Translations under genes and position numbers: made by a program
Shown: in pieces, positions 42,237 through 51,599 of the stretch
How the letters are laid out: each line of letters begins with the position of its first letter
Position numbering within the stretch: position 1 is the first letter of the stretch
The notes under the pieces: generated by a model
What the model saw: only the letters and a program-made list of their open reading frames with translations
What the model was told of the DNA's origin: nothing
Databases searched by the model: none
DNA from: Salinadaptatus halalkaliphilus
Lineage (GTDB): Archaea > Halobacteriota > Halobacteria > Halobacteriales > Natrialbaceae
Direction of reading: 5' to 3'
Length of the DNA: 64,000 nucleotides
NCBI RefSeq assembly: GCF_006543045.1
Contig: NZ_RBZW01000011.1
Coordinates: 62,001-126,000, forward strand

Positions 42237-43211
42237 TCACGCGTGACCCGACACGGGCACAGGTTCGTATGGTTCCTCGAGGTAGGCCATATCCGACGCC
42301 GACAGCGAAATTTCGAGGGCTTCGACCGCCTGTTCTAGGTGTTCGACGCTCGTGGTGCCAACGATCGGTGCGTCGACCCAGTCTTTGTGTAGGAGCCAGG
42401 CGAGCGCGATCTGAGCCATCGTCACACCCTTGTCGGCGGCCAGTTCCGCGACACGTTCGTTGATCTCCTGACCGCCGCCGTCGCGGTAGGGGTGTTCGTA
42501 CATGTACTCTTCCGTCTCGCCGCGAGTCGTCGCGTCGATCTCCTCGTGGGGACGGGTGAGATAGCCTCGAGCCAGCGGTGACCACGGGAGGACGCCGACG
42601 TTCTCCTGTTGGCAGTAGGGCAGCATCTCGCGTTCTTCCTCGCGGTAGACGAGGTTGTAGTGGTTTTGCATCGTGAGAAACCGCTCGAGACCACGTTCGT
42701 CGCTCGTGTGCCGGGCGGTGACGAACTGGTTGGCCCACATCGACGAGGCACCGACGTAGCGGACATCCCCGCGCCGGACAGCGTCGTCGAGCGCGCGCAT
42801 CGTCTGCTCGATCGGCGTGTCGTAGTCCCAGCGGTGGATCTGGTAGAGGTCGATCGTGTCCATCCCCAGTCGGTCCTTGCTCGCCGCGAGTTCCTGTTCG
42901 ATCGTCTTCCGGGAGAGTCCCTGGGAGTTCGGATCGTCCTCGCGCATCGGGTGAAACACCTTCGTCGCGACGACCGACTCTTCGCGACGGCCCTCGAGTG
43001 CCTCGCCGAGTATGCGTTCGGACTCACCTTTTGAGTACATGTTCGCGGTATCGAAGAAGTTGATGCCGAGATCGATCGCCCGATCGATGATTTTCTTGCT
43101 CTCCTCGTCTTCTAAGACCCACTCGCGCCAGTCTGTCGACCCGAAACTCATACAGCCCAGACAGAGGCGGCTGACTTCCATGCCGGTCGAACCGAGTGTC
43201 GTATACTCCAT
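42237..43211 (-). CDS. Aldo/keto reductase
   Basis: The 324-aa protein (ATG 43209-43211) has the AKR pattern: LGSTGMEVSRLCLGCMSFG, FFDTANMYSKGESERILGEALEG (Asp/Tyr of the tetrad), VVATKV (Lys), DLYQIHRWDYDTPIEQT (His), YVGASSMWANQF and IVGTTSVEHLEQAVEAL (NADPH site). The family reduces aldehydes or ketones or oxidises sugars; the natural substrate is not predictable. Close in type to the YcsN/YhdN group. Monocistronic. Confidence 0.92.
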   Translation of the reverse strand: MEYTTLGSTGMEVSRLCLGCMSFGSTDWREWVLEDEESKKIIDRAIDLGINFFDTANMYSKGESERILGEALEGRREESVVATKVFHPMREDDPNSQGLSRKTIEQELAASKDRLGMDTIDLYQIHRWDYDTPIEQTMRALDDAVRRGDVRYVGASSMWANQFVTARHTSDERGLERFLTMQNHYNLVYREEEREMLPYCQQENVGVLPWSPLARGYLTRPHEEIDATTRGETEEYMYEHPYRDGGGQEINERVAELAADKGVTMAQIALAWLLHKDWVDAPIVGTTSVEHLEQAVEALEISLSASDMAYLEEPYEPVPVSGHA

Positions 43212-43304
43212 GGCTAGGGATACGCACACCAAACAAAAAACAGTATGTAGGGCGGCAATCTATCCGTCGTAACTTTCGATTCGGGTACCGACGTAACGCG
43301 ACAG

Positions 43305-43314
43305 TAATTTTTAG
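43305..43314 (+). promoter_or_regulatory. TATA-like box for the 27-aa protein
   Basis: TAATTTTTAG lies ~30-39 bases before the ATG at 43344, leaving at most a leader of a few bases. No longer gene is nearby on the plus strand, so the box supports expression of the tiny ORF. Confidence 0.5.
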
Positions 43315-43343
43315 TGTTCTCGGTCCATCAGTGCCGACCGTCC

Positions 43344-43427
43344 ATGACGGACGAACAACCCGACCGAGATGAGAACCGCAACGACGACGGCATCGTCTCG
43401 CGGATCAAGAACGTGTTCGACCGATAA
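43344..43427 (+). CDS. 27-residue acidic/amphipathic microprotein
   Basis: ATG 43344 to TAA 43427 encodes 27 residues: an acidic, asparagine-containing N-terminus (MTDEQPDRDENRNDD) followed by GIVSRIKNVFDR. The second half forms a neat amphipathic helix (I, V, I, V, F on one face; R, K, D on the other), which fits a peripheral membrane or protein-binding peptide. A TATA-like box lies at the right distance. No family name is known to me. Such C-terminal helices recur in small halophile proteins. Confidence 0.5.
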   Translation: MTDEQPDRDENRNDDGIVSRIKNVFDR

Positions 43428-43543
43428 CTGAACCGTTCGCTCGGCCGCTTTCGACCGTCATCCGTCGTTTTTTGCGTGCGTTCGCCCGGTAGCTGCCGGT
43501 GTCCCGACTCGGTTCCGGCCGCCCGAACTCGGCACCGATCGAA

Positions 43544-44005
43544 TTACTCGTAGCCGTCGTCGCTGCGGACGAACGTCGCCGGGCAGGGTGCAGAGAGCAA
43601 CACTTCCTGTGCCGTCGAGCCGAACACCGCTTTACCGGTCGGCGACCGGCGCCGGCCACCGACGACGACGCGGTCGGCATCGGCCTCGTTCGCGAGGTCC
43701 ACGATCGCCGTTCCGTGATCGCCGACCGCGCCTCTGATTTCGTAGTCAAGATCGTGCTCGTCGAATGATCCCTCCAGGTCGCGGATCGTCGAGTGTCTGG
43801 CTGCGACTTCGTCCGGTTCGATCTCGTCGTCCGCGTCAAATTCGAGACGTGCGATGACGTCGTCGTATTCGTCGTCGGTAAAGACGTGTGCGAGGATCAC
43901 GGTGGCATCTGCGGGCGACGCGACCTCGAGAACGGCCTCGGCGAGTTCGTCGCTACGATCGGCGTCACTGGGCCCAACGGCGAGCAACACGGTGTCGAGC
44001 GTCAT
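43544..44005 (-). CDS. UspA-type universal stress protein
   Basis: The 153-aa protein MTLDTVLLAVGPSDADRSDELAEAVLEVASPADATVILAHVF... ends with the nucleotide-binding GGRRRSPTGKAVFGSTAQEVLLSAPCPATFV (GxxGKxxxGSxAxxVL form, ATP-binding type UspA). It is a single domain and cytoplasmic. The exact stress role cannot be predicted. Divergent from the SDR gene, with palindromic element H in between. Confidence 0.93.
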   Translation of the reverse strand: MTLDTVLLAVGPSDADRSDELAEAVLEVASPADATVILAHVFTDDEYDDVIARLEFDADDEIEPDEVAARHSTIRDLEGSFDEHDLDYEIRGAVGDHGTAIVDLANEADADRVVVGGRRRSPTGKAVFGSTAQEVLLSAPCPATFVRSDDGYE

Positions 44006-44061
44006 ACTGACCTGTAGGAATCCGAACCACCGTAAATCTACGGCAATTAGATCGATGGGAC

Positions 44062-44147
44062 TGATACGGTTTACTGTACGTCAGTTCCGGCCCAGCCGCG
44101 ACCCGGGCGGCGGCTGGGCCGGTACATCGGTACAGGAATCCGTATGA
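44062..44147 (+). repeat. Palindromic element, copy H
   Basis: The 86 bp run TGA-TACGGTTTACTGTACGTC...CGGTACAGGAATCCGTA-TGA, with direct TGA on both sides. The inner stem GGCCCAGCCGC pairs perfectly with GCGGCTGGGCC, a different stem sequence from copy A but fully compensated. Same orientation as copy A. It sits between two divergent genes rather than at a stop codon. Confidence 0.88.
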
Positions 44148-44230
44148 CTGGCAGTCCGACTCGAGACGGACTTCCGACGGCGACAGCGACGATCGGTAGT
44201 CGGTTAGGGCTCCATCGCATTGGGTCGCCC

Positions 44231-44971
44231 ATGGACGACCCAAACCTCTCGGGCCAGACGGCACTGGTAACGGGAAGCGGACGCGGCGTCGGTCGGGCGT
44301 TTGCACTCGCACTCGCCGACTGCGGGGCGGCGGTCGCCGTCCACTACCACACGAGCGCTGACGCAGCCGCTGACGTTGCCGCCGCGGCGAGCGAGCGCGG
44401 CGCGAGCGAGACGACGACGGTCCAGGGCGACGTCACCGATCCCGAAAGCGTCGACGGCATCTTCTCGACCGTCGAAACCGATCTCGGAAGCGTCGACGTA
44501 CTGGTCAACAACGTCGGCGATTTCGCCCCCAACCACTGGGAGACCCTCGAGATCGAGGCTTGGAACCGGGTGCTCGAGACGAACGTCAACGGTACGTACC
44601 TCTGTTCGAAGCGGGCCTTGCCGTCGATGCGTGAGGCAGCGTACGGCCGCATCGTCAACGTCGGCTACGCCTCCGCCGAAAAGGGCCTCGTGAGTCCCAA
44701 GAACTTCCCGTATTTCGTCGCGAAAGCGGGCGTCCTGCAGTTTACGCGGATGCTCGCCGCCGACACACAGGACGATGGAATCACGGTCAACGCAATCTCG
44801 CCGTACGTCGTCGAGAACTCCGACGAGTTCCCCGCGGACCTCCCCCGGGACCGCCCGGCGAGTTTCGACGACCTGATCCAGCCGCTGTATCTCTTCGTCG
44901 ATCCCGACAGCGACTACATCAGCGGCGAGAACGTCGAAGTCGACGGCGGCTGGCTTCCCGAGACGGTGTAA
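44231..44971 (+). CDS. Short-chain dehydrogenase/reductase
   Basis: From ATG 44231 the protein is 246 aa: [31 protein letters not shown] (TGxxxGxG cofactor motif, NADP-like), [20 protein letters not shown], and YFVAKAGVL (catalytic YxxxK). The catalytic Ser position reads VGYASAEKG, with A-S in the usual place. The C-terminus [14 protein letters not shown] is typical of FabG-like SDRs. The in-frame ATG at 44144 is inside palindromic element H. Substrate is unknown. Confidence 0.88.
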   Translation: MDDPNLSGQTALVTGSGRGVGRAFALALADCGAAVAVHYHTSADAAADVAAAASERGASETTTVQGDVTDPESVDGIFSTVETDLGSVDVLVNNVGDFAPNHWETLEIEAWNRVLETNVNGTYLCSKRALPSMREAAYGRIVNVGYASAEKGLVSPKNFPYFVAKAGVLQFTRMLAADTQDDGITVNAISPYVVENSDEFPADLPRDRPASFDDLIQPLYLFVDPDSDYISGENVEVDGGWLPETV

Positions 44972-45060
44972 ATCCACACCCGCAGACGCCTCTCGCGAAC
45001 CGACCCGCGTTTCGACGACCGAACCTCAATCTACATTTAGGTCGCCACGAACACGTTTCT

Positions 45061-45858
45061 ATGAACGAGTCTGGCATCCAGTCACTGCTGGATCAGGAGA
45101 CGCTCGAACGCCGCGTCCGGCGTGGCGAGGCTCCCGAGTGGGTCGGTGCCCACTGGGAATCGTTTCAGGATGGACTGCTGGGCGAGCGAAACGACGCGCC
45201 GTTTCCGTGTTATTTCGGCGTCGAATCGGTCGCTGCGGGCGAACCGCTCTACACGGCGGTCCCCTCGATGCGCGAGGCCGACGCCCTGATCGGACTCCGC
45301 GACGTGATCCTCGAGTATCTCGAGCGCTACGAGGACCACGCCGACCGTGCGTCGCTGGTCACGTTCTTCAAGCCGCCGGCACAGCCCCTCACAGAGCGCG
45401 AGTATCACGACGCGCTGTGGCACGTTCTCCAGACGTTACACTGTCACGACCCCGAGCCCTGGCCCGAGGATATCCCGACCGATCCCGACGATCCCTACTG
45501 GGAATTCTGTCTCGGCGGCGAGCCCATGTTTCCGACCTGCAGAGCGCCCTTTTACGACCAGCGCAAGAGTCGCTACTGCCCCATCGGTCTCGAGATCACG
45601 TTCCAGCCGCGGGCGCTTTTCGAAGCGCTCGGCGTTACCGCCGATACCGACGCGGGCGAGCGCGCTCGAGACATCATTCAGGATCGCATCGAAGACTACG
45701 ACGGCATCTGTCCCCACCCCGATATCGGCGACTGGGGCGTCGACGGCGACCGCGAGTGGCACCAGTACATGCTCTCGAGCGACGACGAGCGAGCTCCCTC
45801 GACGTGTCCGATGACGGTCACGCGAACCCATCCGAAACCCGGCGCGAGACTGCCGTGA
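45061..45858 (+). CDS. YqcI/YcgG family protein
   Basis: The 265-aa protein matches the YqcI/YcgG family: [23 protein letters not shown] at ~52-74, [85 protein letters not shown]. Conserved Cys, His and Asp residues suggest a metal- or heme-bound enzyme. Some members act as heteroatom-oxidising enzymes in secondary pathways; that is weak knowledge. It overlaps the following isochorismatase-like gene by 4 bases, so they are translationally coupled. Confidence 0.8.
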   Translation: MNESGIQSLLDQETLERRVRRGEAPEWVGAHWESFQDGLLGERNDAPFPCYFGVESVAAGEPLYTAVPSMREADALIGLRDVILEYLERYEDHADRASLVTFFKPPAQPLTEREYHDALWHVLQTLHCHDPEPWPEDIPTDPDDPYWEFCLGGEPMFPTCRAPFYDQRKSRYCPIGLEITFQPRALFEALGVTADTDAGERARDIIQDRIEDYDGICPHPDIGDWGVDGDREWHQYMLSSDDERAPSTCPMTVTRTHPKPGARLP

Positions 45859-46418
45859 GCACTGCCAGTGACCCGCTCGCGGAGAGCGTCCTGCTGTTGA
45901 TCGATTTCCAGCAGGGGTTCGACGAGCCGTCCTGGGGACCGCGAAACAACCCCGAGGCCGAAGCCCGTGTCGCGGAGCTACTCACACGTTGGCGCGACAC
46001 CGATCGTCCGATCGTTCACGTCCGTCACGACTCGAGCGAACCGGACTCGCCGCTACGGAGCGATCGGCCGGGATTTGCGTTCAAGCCGAGCCTCGAGCCC
46101 CGCCCGGACGAGCGGACCGTCGTCAAATCGGTCAACGGCGCGTTCGTCGACACCGACCTCGAGTCCTGGCTTCGCAGGCAGGGCTACGACCGACTGCTGA
46201 TCGCCGGGTTGACGACCGATCACTGCGTCTCGACGACGACGCGGATGGCCGAGAATCGCGGCTTCGACGTGACCCTCCTCGCCGACGCCACGGCGACCTT
46301 CGAACGCTCGTTCGACGGCGAATCCTTCGACGCCGAGATGGTCCACCGGACGGCGCTCGCTCACCTCGAGGGCGAGTTCGCGACCGTGACGACGACCGCG
46401 TCGGTACTCGAACGATAA
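45855..46418 (+). CDS. Isochorismatase-family cysteine hydrolase
   Basis: Starting at GTG 45855 the protein is 187 aa. It has [10 protein letters not shown] (catalytic Asp), [61 protein letters not shown], where TTDHCV carries the catalytic Cys and the usual cis-peptide segment. Family members hydrolyse amides such as nicotinamide or N-carbamoyl compounds. The overlap with the YqcI/YcgG gene suggests they act on one pathway. Confidence 0.87.
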   Translation: MSTASDPLAESVLLLIDFQQGFDEPSWGPRNNPEAEARVAELLTRWRDTDRPIVHVRHDSSEPDSPLRSDRPGFAFKPSLEPRPDERTVVKSVNGAFVDTDLESWLRRQGYDRLLIAGLTTDHCVSTTTRMAENRGFDVTLLADATATFERSFDGESFDAEMVHRTALAHLEGEFATVTTTASVLER

Positions 46419-46969
46419 ACCTCTCATTTCACACATATTTGGAATCCATATATGATCAGATTATGTAATGTCTGTGTCTCCGGTCGTCGGCCACCAGCCT
46501 GCGGGCTTTCCGTCGCCGTCGTCCTCGAGCCGATCAGGGAAGCGATACGGGGAAGGAGGGTCGCCCTGAGATCGTGGCGAGGGATGCGAGTTACGGCTCG
46601 AAACCGGTTGCTCTTTTGGCGGAGTGTATCGGCGAACGGAACGACCGTAAGCAGTCGCCGTCCGTCCAGCGACTGCCTTCATCGACCGCTATCTGCCGGT
46701 ACGAAAGGCCGAAGCGGGGTCGCGAGTGTTCGGGTGGCACAATCCGAATACAGGGAAGATGTCTCCCCGACTACCTGCGAGCTCACTGCGGGCTTTTAAA
46801 ATATGATATATTGCACATAATACAATAATTACCAGTAAAATTATGTGGTGTGTGATTAAATCGTCAGGGTACAGTAGTCGTTTCGAGCACGGAAGCCGAC
46901 CGGGAACGAGGGGAATCGGTGGCGTATTCAGGCCGAATCGGTATCTTTCGGAGGGGCTAGAAGACGAGT
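46419..46969. other. Intergenic region, no convincing gene
   Basis: 551 bases. About 46460-46770 is GC-rich and coding-like; the minus-strand ORF 46461-46682 (73 aa, ending DDGDGKPAGWWPTTGDTDIT) is the only candidate and has no recognised family. About 46795-46865 is unusually AT-rich (TTTTAAAATATGATATATTG) and could be a promoter or the edge of inserted DNA. The gap ends at the DUF1328 peptide. Confidence 0.45.
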
Positions 46970-47116
46970 ATGTTAGAACTCGCATTGCTGTTTTTCGTCA
47001 TCGCAATCGTCGCCGGTGCGCTCGGCGCGACCGGCGTTGCAGGACTGACCATGTCGATCGCCAAGTGGCTCGTGCTGGCGTTTCTGGTGCTAGCTGTGCT
47101 GTCACTGCTGCTGTAA
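46970..47116 (+). CDS. DUF1328 small membrane protein
   Basis: The 48-aa peptide starts [21 protein letters not shown], continues [20 protein letters not shown] and ends AVLSLLL. It has two short hydrophobic segments (3-22, 30-48) linked by [11 protein letters not shown], matching the YtjA/DUF1328 family found in bacteria and halophilic archaea. Membrane location is certain from composition; function is unknown. Length is normal for the family. Too short for most gene callers. Confidence 0.82.
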   Translation: MLELALLFFVIAIVAGALGATGVAGLTMSIAKWLVLAFLVLAVLSLLL

Positions 47117-47316
47117 GTACTGCCCACGAACCGCACGGCACTGCTCGATCGACGCGAGCCGACGGCAAGACCGGGCTGACTCGAGCAGACCGAGACAATG
47201 TCGGCGGATTCGTGAGCGACGAGCGAACTGAACGCTACGCTGATGAGTTCCACATCAGCACGAGAGCGCCGCGAGTACCGGATCATTTATGCGCTCGCCT
47301 CGTGTGAACTACTGAC

Positions 47317-48486
47317 ATGGAGTTTCAACTCAGTCAGGAACAGCGACTCATCCGCGACGAGATCCGGACGCTGTGCAGTGACTTCGGTGACGAGTACTGG
47401 CGCGAGAAGAATCGCAACCACGAGTTCGCCTGGGAGTTCTTCGAGGCGTTCGCCGACGGCGGCTGGTGTGGGATCACGGTCCCCGAGGCGTACGGGGGGC
47501 AGGGCTATGGCGTCCAGGAGGCTTCGATCGTCCAGCAGGAAATCGCCCGTTCGGGGGCGGCGATGGCGGGAACGTCGATCACGTCCCACCACGTCTTCAG
47601 CGTCGCGCCGCTGGTCGAGTTCGGCGACGAAGCACACAAAGAACGCTACCTCCCACAGATCGCCGACGGCGATGTCATGGTCTGTACGGGCGTCACCGAA
47701 CCCAACGCCGGGACCGACACCTCGCGGATCGAGACGACTGCAGACCGCCAGGGCGACGAGTACGTCATCAACGGGCAGAAAATCTGGACCTCGAAGGCCC
47801 AGGAAGCCGACGTTATCATGCTGCTCGCCCGGACCAAGCCGCGAGAAGATGCCGACCGGTTCGGCGGCCTCTCGCTGTTTTTCACCGAATTTTCACCCGA
47901 AAAAGACGGCGTCGACGTCCAGGAGATTCCGAAGGCTGGCCGGGGTGCAGCCGATTCTAACGAAGTGTGGTTCGACGATGTCCGTATCCCCGCCGAAGAC
48001 CGAATCGGCGAGGAAGGTGAGGGCTTTACGTACCTGCTCTCGTTTGCGAACTCCGAGCGAATCAGCATCGCCGCAAACGCCGTCGGCATCGGCCAGGCGG
48101 CGATCGACAAAGCCGCCGACTACGCTCGAGAACGGCAGGTGTTCGACGATGTCATCGGCTCATACCAGGCGATCCAACACCCCCTCGCCGACTCCTGGAG
48201 CAAACTCGAGCAAGACGAACTGATGGTCCGGAAGGCGGCGTGGTGTTACGACGAGGGCAAAGACGCCGGGGCACCATCGAACGCCGTCAAACTCAGGGCC
48301 AGCGAAGACGCTATCGAAGCCTGCGAACGTGCCGTCCGCGTCCACGGCGGGATGGGCTACGCCCAGGAGTACGACGTCGAACGCTACTGGCGCGAGGCGA
48401 TGATCAACGTCATCGCACCCATCTCGAACGAGATGGTCAAAAACTACATCGCCCAGCACGTCCTCGAGTTGCCGCGGTCCTACTAA
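47317..48486 (+). CDS. Acyl-CoA dehydrogenase-like flavoprotein 1
   Basis: The 389-aa protein has the acyl-CoA dehydrogenase layout: GWCGITVPEAYGGQGYGVQEASIV, CTGVTEPNAGTDTSRI (FAD site), INGQKIWTSKAQEADVI, the middle beta-domain, FANSERISIAANAVGIGQAAIDKAADYARERQ, RVHGGMGYAQEYDVERYWREA. The catalytic-Glu position of the MCAD type (YEGT) reads IAPISNE here, so the base must lie elsewhere or the reaction differs. A TTTATG box ~28 bases upstream (about 47286) indicates a leaderless start. It starts the catabolic island. Confidence 0.87.
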   Translation: MEFQLSQEQRLIRDEIRTLCSDFGDEYWREKNRNHEFAWEFFEAFADGGWCGITVPEAYGGQGYGVQEASIVQQEIARSGAAMAGTSITSHHVFSVAPLVEFGDEAHKERYLPQIADGDVMVCTGVTEPNAGTDTSRIETTADRQGDEYVINGQKIWTSKAQEADVIMLLARTKPREDADRFGGLSLFFTEFSPEKDGVDVQEIPKAGRGAADSNEVWFDDVRIPAEDRIGEEGEGFTYLLSFANSERISIAANAVGIGQAAIDKAADYARERQVFDDVIGSYQAIQHPLADSWSKLEQDELMVRKAAWCYDEGKDAGAPSNAVKLRASEDAIEACERAVRVHGGMGYAQEYDVERYWREAMINVIAPISNEMVKNYIAQHVLELPRSY

Positions 48487-48600
48487 TCCGGGATCGGTTT
48501 CGACACCGACGGTTTTTCCCACCGTTTTTCTTCCGCGTGAAAACCAATCATGGTACGGCTACGCACAAGTATTATTAGCACGTGGCGAATCGAACAGGAT

Positions 48601-50637
48601 ATGGGAGCGCAAGGGCCCGATCAGGGTCACGTAGACGATGGTAGTGTCAACGATCTAGATGATCTACCCGAAATTATCCCGCGTTCGGCCGACGATCTCT
48701 CACTCGAGCGACTCGTTCGTATCGCACTCTATACACTCGGTGTCGTAACGGTCATCTGGCACCTCTACTACGCCTCGAGCGGTCGGATGCCACGGTCACA
48801 ACACGCGAACATACATCTGGGGCTGATGCTCACGGCGTTCTATCTCGCCGCACTCAATTTCTCCCCGGACGACATCCGCGAGCGCCTCGACAACGTCGTT
48901 TCGGCCGGCTTACTCGTGACGATCGTCGCGTGTACGGCCTACGTTCACATTCACTACTGGCGGTGGCTCAGACAAGCCCGCGAGCAGTACATCTACACGA
49001 ACGTCGATCTGCTGGTCGGGGCAGTGATCATGGTCATCACCATTCACGCGACCTGGAAGGCCTACGGCAAACTGCTTGGACTCGTCACCGTCGCGGCGAT
49101 CGGCTACGGCTACTTTGGGCCGATGTTCCCCGGGATACTGAACCACGGCGGGTTCGACCTCGAGACGATCATCTACAGTAATTCGGTCGCGCTCAACGGT
49201 GTCTATGGCTTCTTGCTGGGGGTCGGTGCGACCTGGGTGGTGATCTTTATCCTCTTTGCGGGGATCATCGAGTCCTACGGGGGGATGGACTACGTCATCA
49301 AACTCGGGCGAACGATCGGGAGTCGGATCAGTTCCGGGATTCCCCAGGTCGCCGTCGTCTCGAGTATGTTGATGGGATCGATCACCGGTAGTTCGGCGGC
49401 CAACGTCGCCACGACGGGTTCCTTTACGATCCCGTTGATGCAAGACAACAAGATCGAGGACAAGTACGCCGCCTCGATCGAGTCGATCGCGAGCACTGGC
49501 GGCCAGATACTGCCGCCGGTGATGGGATCGGCCGCGTTCCTGATGGCCGACATCATCGGCGTCGCCTTCGCCGACATCATCGTCGCTGCGTTACTCCCTG
49601 CCCTCCTGTTCTACGTCGGGATGGCCTTTATCGTCCACCTCTCGGCCCACCGATACGGGTGGCTGATGGACGAGGACGAGTTCGACGCGATTCCCGAAGA
49701 GGAGCGGATGGGCGTCCTCGAGACCCTCATCAGCACCGCGCCGTACACGATCCCGCTGGTGATCTTGATCTACACGCTGGTCGCACTCCGGTGGGACCCG
49801 ATGACCGCCGGGATGTGGGCGATCCTCTCGCTGATCCCAGCCGCGCTGGTTCGAGATCTGATCCTCGATCGGCCGTCGACACACACCGTCAAAATCTGGG
49901 GGCGGCGGACGATCGAGGGCTGTAAGATCGGCGTCGTCAATATGGCACCGCTGACGGCCGTGCTGGCGTCACTCGGTATCGTCATCCAGATCATCACCCA
50001 GACCGGCTTCGCGCTCGACTTCTCACTGCGGATGGTTTCGATCGCCGGCGGCGTCTTCATCGCCGTCCTCTTTCTGGCGATGGTCGCGAGCATCCTCTTC
50101 GGACTCGGGATGCCAACGCCGGCGGCCTACGTCGTGGTCGCCGTGTTGACCGCACCCGGGTTGATCCAACTCGGCGTCGGCGAGATCACGGCGCATATGT
50201 TCGTGTTCTACTTCGCGTTGCTCTCGACGATTACGCCGCCGGTCGCACTCTCGTGTGCGGTTGCCTGTGGGATCGCCGGAGCATCGTTCTGGGACGTCTG
50301 TAAGGAGACGGTTCGGCTGGGGCTGTTTGCCTTCCTGATCCCGTGGGTCTTCATCATCAACGAACCGCTGATCTACTGGGAGGGGACGACAACCGCACTG
50401 TTGTTCGTGACCACGTCGGTCGGTATGCTCGCCGTCGTCATCGCACTCGTCGGCTACGACCTCCAGGCGAAACTCAACGCCATCTCTCGAGGGTTATACA
50501 TGGTTGTCGGACTCGGCATCTGGTTCGTGCCGAACATGGCAGCCAAGATCGGTCTTAGCGTCTTCCTCGTCGTCTGGGTGATCGCCGTCTTCAGCGAGAC
50601 GATTCCGAGTATCGAGCAGTTCATGGCCTCTCGGTAA
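48601..50637 (+). CDS. TRAP transporter fused permease (DctQM fusion)
   Basis: From ATG 48601 the protein is 678 aa with ~16-18 membrane segments. The N-terminal ~180 residues resemble the small DctQ subunit, and the rest is the DctM family: SSMLMGSITGSSAANVATTGSFTIPLMQ, IASTGGQILPPVMGSAAFLMADIIG, GLGMPTPAAYVVVAVLTAPG, STITPPVALSCAVACGIAGASFW. Fused permeases of this kind pair with a TAXI-type binding protein, present at 51600-52607. The upstream ATG 48550 precedes a TATTATTAG box at ~48570-48578, so 48601 is preferred. Likely sodium-coupled import of a carboxylate. Confidence 0.9.
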   Translation: MGAQGPDQGHVDDGSVNDLDDLPEIIPRSADDLSLERLVRIALYTLGVVTVIWHLYYASSGRMPRSQHANIHLGLMLTAFYLAALNFSPDDIRERLDNVVSAGLLVTIVACTAYVHIHYWRWLRQAREQYIYTNVDLLVGAVIMVITIHATWKAYGKLLGLVTVAAIGYGYFGPMFPGILNHGGFDLETIIYSNSVALNGVYGFLLGVGATWVVIFILFAGIIESYGGMDYVIKLGRTIGSRISSGIPQVAVVSSMLMGSITGSSAANVATTGSFTIPLMQDNKIEDKYAASIESIASTGGQILPPVMGSAAFLMADIIGVAFADIIVAALLPALLFYVGMAFIVHLSAHRYGWLMDEDEFDAIPEEERMGVLETLISTAPYTIPLVILIYTLVALRWDPMTAGMWAILSLIPAALVRDLILDRPSTHTVKIWGRRTIEGCKIGVVNMAPLTAVLASLGIVIQIITQTGFALDFSLRMVSIAGGVFIAVLFLAMVASILFGLGMPTPAAYVVVAVLTAPGLIQLGVGEITAHMFVFYFALLSTITPPVALSCAVACGIAGASFWDVCKETVRLGLFAFLIPWVFIINEPLIYWEGTTTALLFVTTSVGMLAVVIALVGYDLQAKLNAISRGLYMVVGLGIWFVPNMAAKIGLSVFLVVWVIAVFSETIPSIEQFMASR

Positions 50638-50717
50638 CCGGGCCGCTGCCCACCTGGTCGCTCCAGCGATCTCTGGTATCGGAACGTCTTTACCCCTCGT
50701 TTGTGAACTTGTGACGT

Positions 50718-51488
50718 ATGCTAGACGGCAAAACAGCGTTCGTCACTGGCGCCAGTCAGGGGATCGGCAAACACATCGCACTCGAGTTGGCTGACCGCGG
50801 CGCATCGGTCGCCCTCGCTGCCCGAGGCGACGGGATCTACGATACGGCCGACCAGATCGACGACGACCGGGCGCTCCCGGTCGAAACGGACGTCACCGAG
50901 GTCGATTCGATCGTCGACTCGCTCGAGCGAACGGCCGAGGAGTTCGGTGGCATCGACTGCGTCGTCAACAACGCCGGTATCGGCGGCCCCCACAAAACCC
51001 TCGCGGAGATGCCACTCGAGGAGTGGGAGCACACGCTCGACGTCAACCTCACCGGTGCTTTCCTCGTCTGTAAACACGCATTTCCCTACCTCGAGGAGAG
51101 CGAGCAGGCGAGTCTGATCAACATCTCCTCGATCGCCGCCAAGGACCCGTACCCGACGCGAACACCGTACTCCGCGTCGAAGGCCGGCATGATCGGCTTT
51201 TCGCGCGACCTGGCCTACGAGTGGGGCGAACACGACATCACGGTAAACACGATCTGTCCCGGTGCGGTCGAAGGAGAGCGCATCGAGCGAATGATCGAAA
51301 AGCAAGCCGAGAAACGCGGCGTCTCCTACGAGGAAGCCAAGGCGGCCCGAATCACGGACAAACTGCCCCTCGATAGCATCGTCAGCCCCGAAGATATCGG
51401 TGCGTACGTCGCCTTCCTGGCGAGCGAACACGCACGAAACATCACCGCACAGGATATTAACATCGACTCCGGCGCGAGACAGGATTAG
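50718..51488 (+). CDS. Short-chain dehydrogenase, FabG-like
   Basis: The 256-aa SDR has AFVTGASQGIGKHIALELADRG, NNAGIGG, NISSIAAKDPYPTRTPYSASKAGMIGFSRDLAYEWGEHDITVNTICPGAVEGERIE, with the catalytic Ser-Tyr-Lys set (ISS, YSASK). The C-terminus VSPEDIGAYVAFLASEHARNITAQDINIDSGARQD is standard. It follows the TRAP permease by 80 bases in the same direction and probably oxidises a 3-hydroxyacyl-CoA or alcohol intermediate of the pathway. Confidence 0.9.
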   Translation: MLDGKTAFVTGASQGIGKHIALELADRGASVALAARGDGIYDTADQIDDDRALPVETDVTEVDSIVDSLERTAEEFGGIDCVVNNAGIGGPHKTLAEMPLEEWEHTLDVNLTGAFLVCKHAFPYLEESEQASLINISSIAAKDPYPTRTPYSASKAGMIGFSRDLAYEWGEHDITVNTICPGAVEGERIERMIEKQAEKRGVSYEEAKAARITDKLPLDSIVSPEDIGAYVAFLASEHARNITAQDINIDSGARQD

Positions 51489-51599
51489 GCCCGGCAGTGC
51501 AGGGGTCGACCGGTACTCGAGCGGGTGACACCGCTCGAGTCGGCGCGACCGCCATCTTTGTCAGAATATCGATAAAAACAGTTGTGCGAGCGGGCTGCG

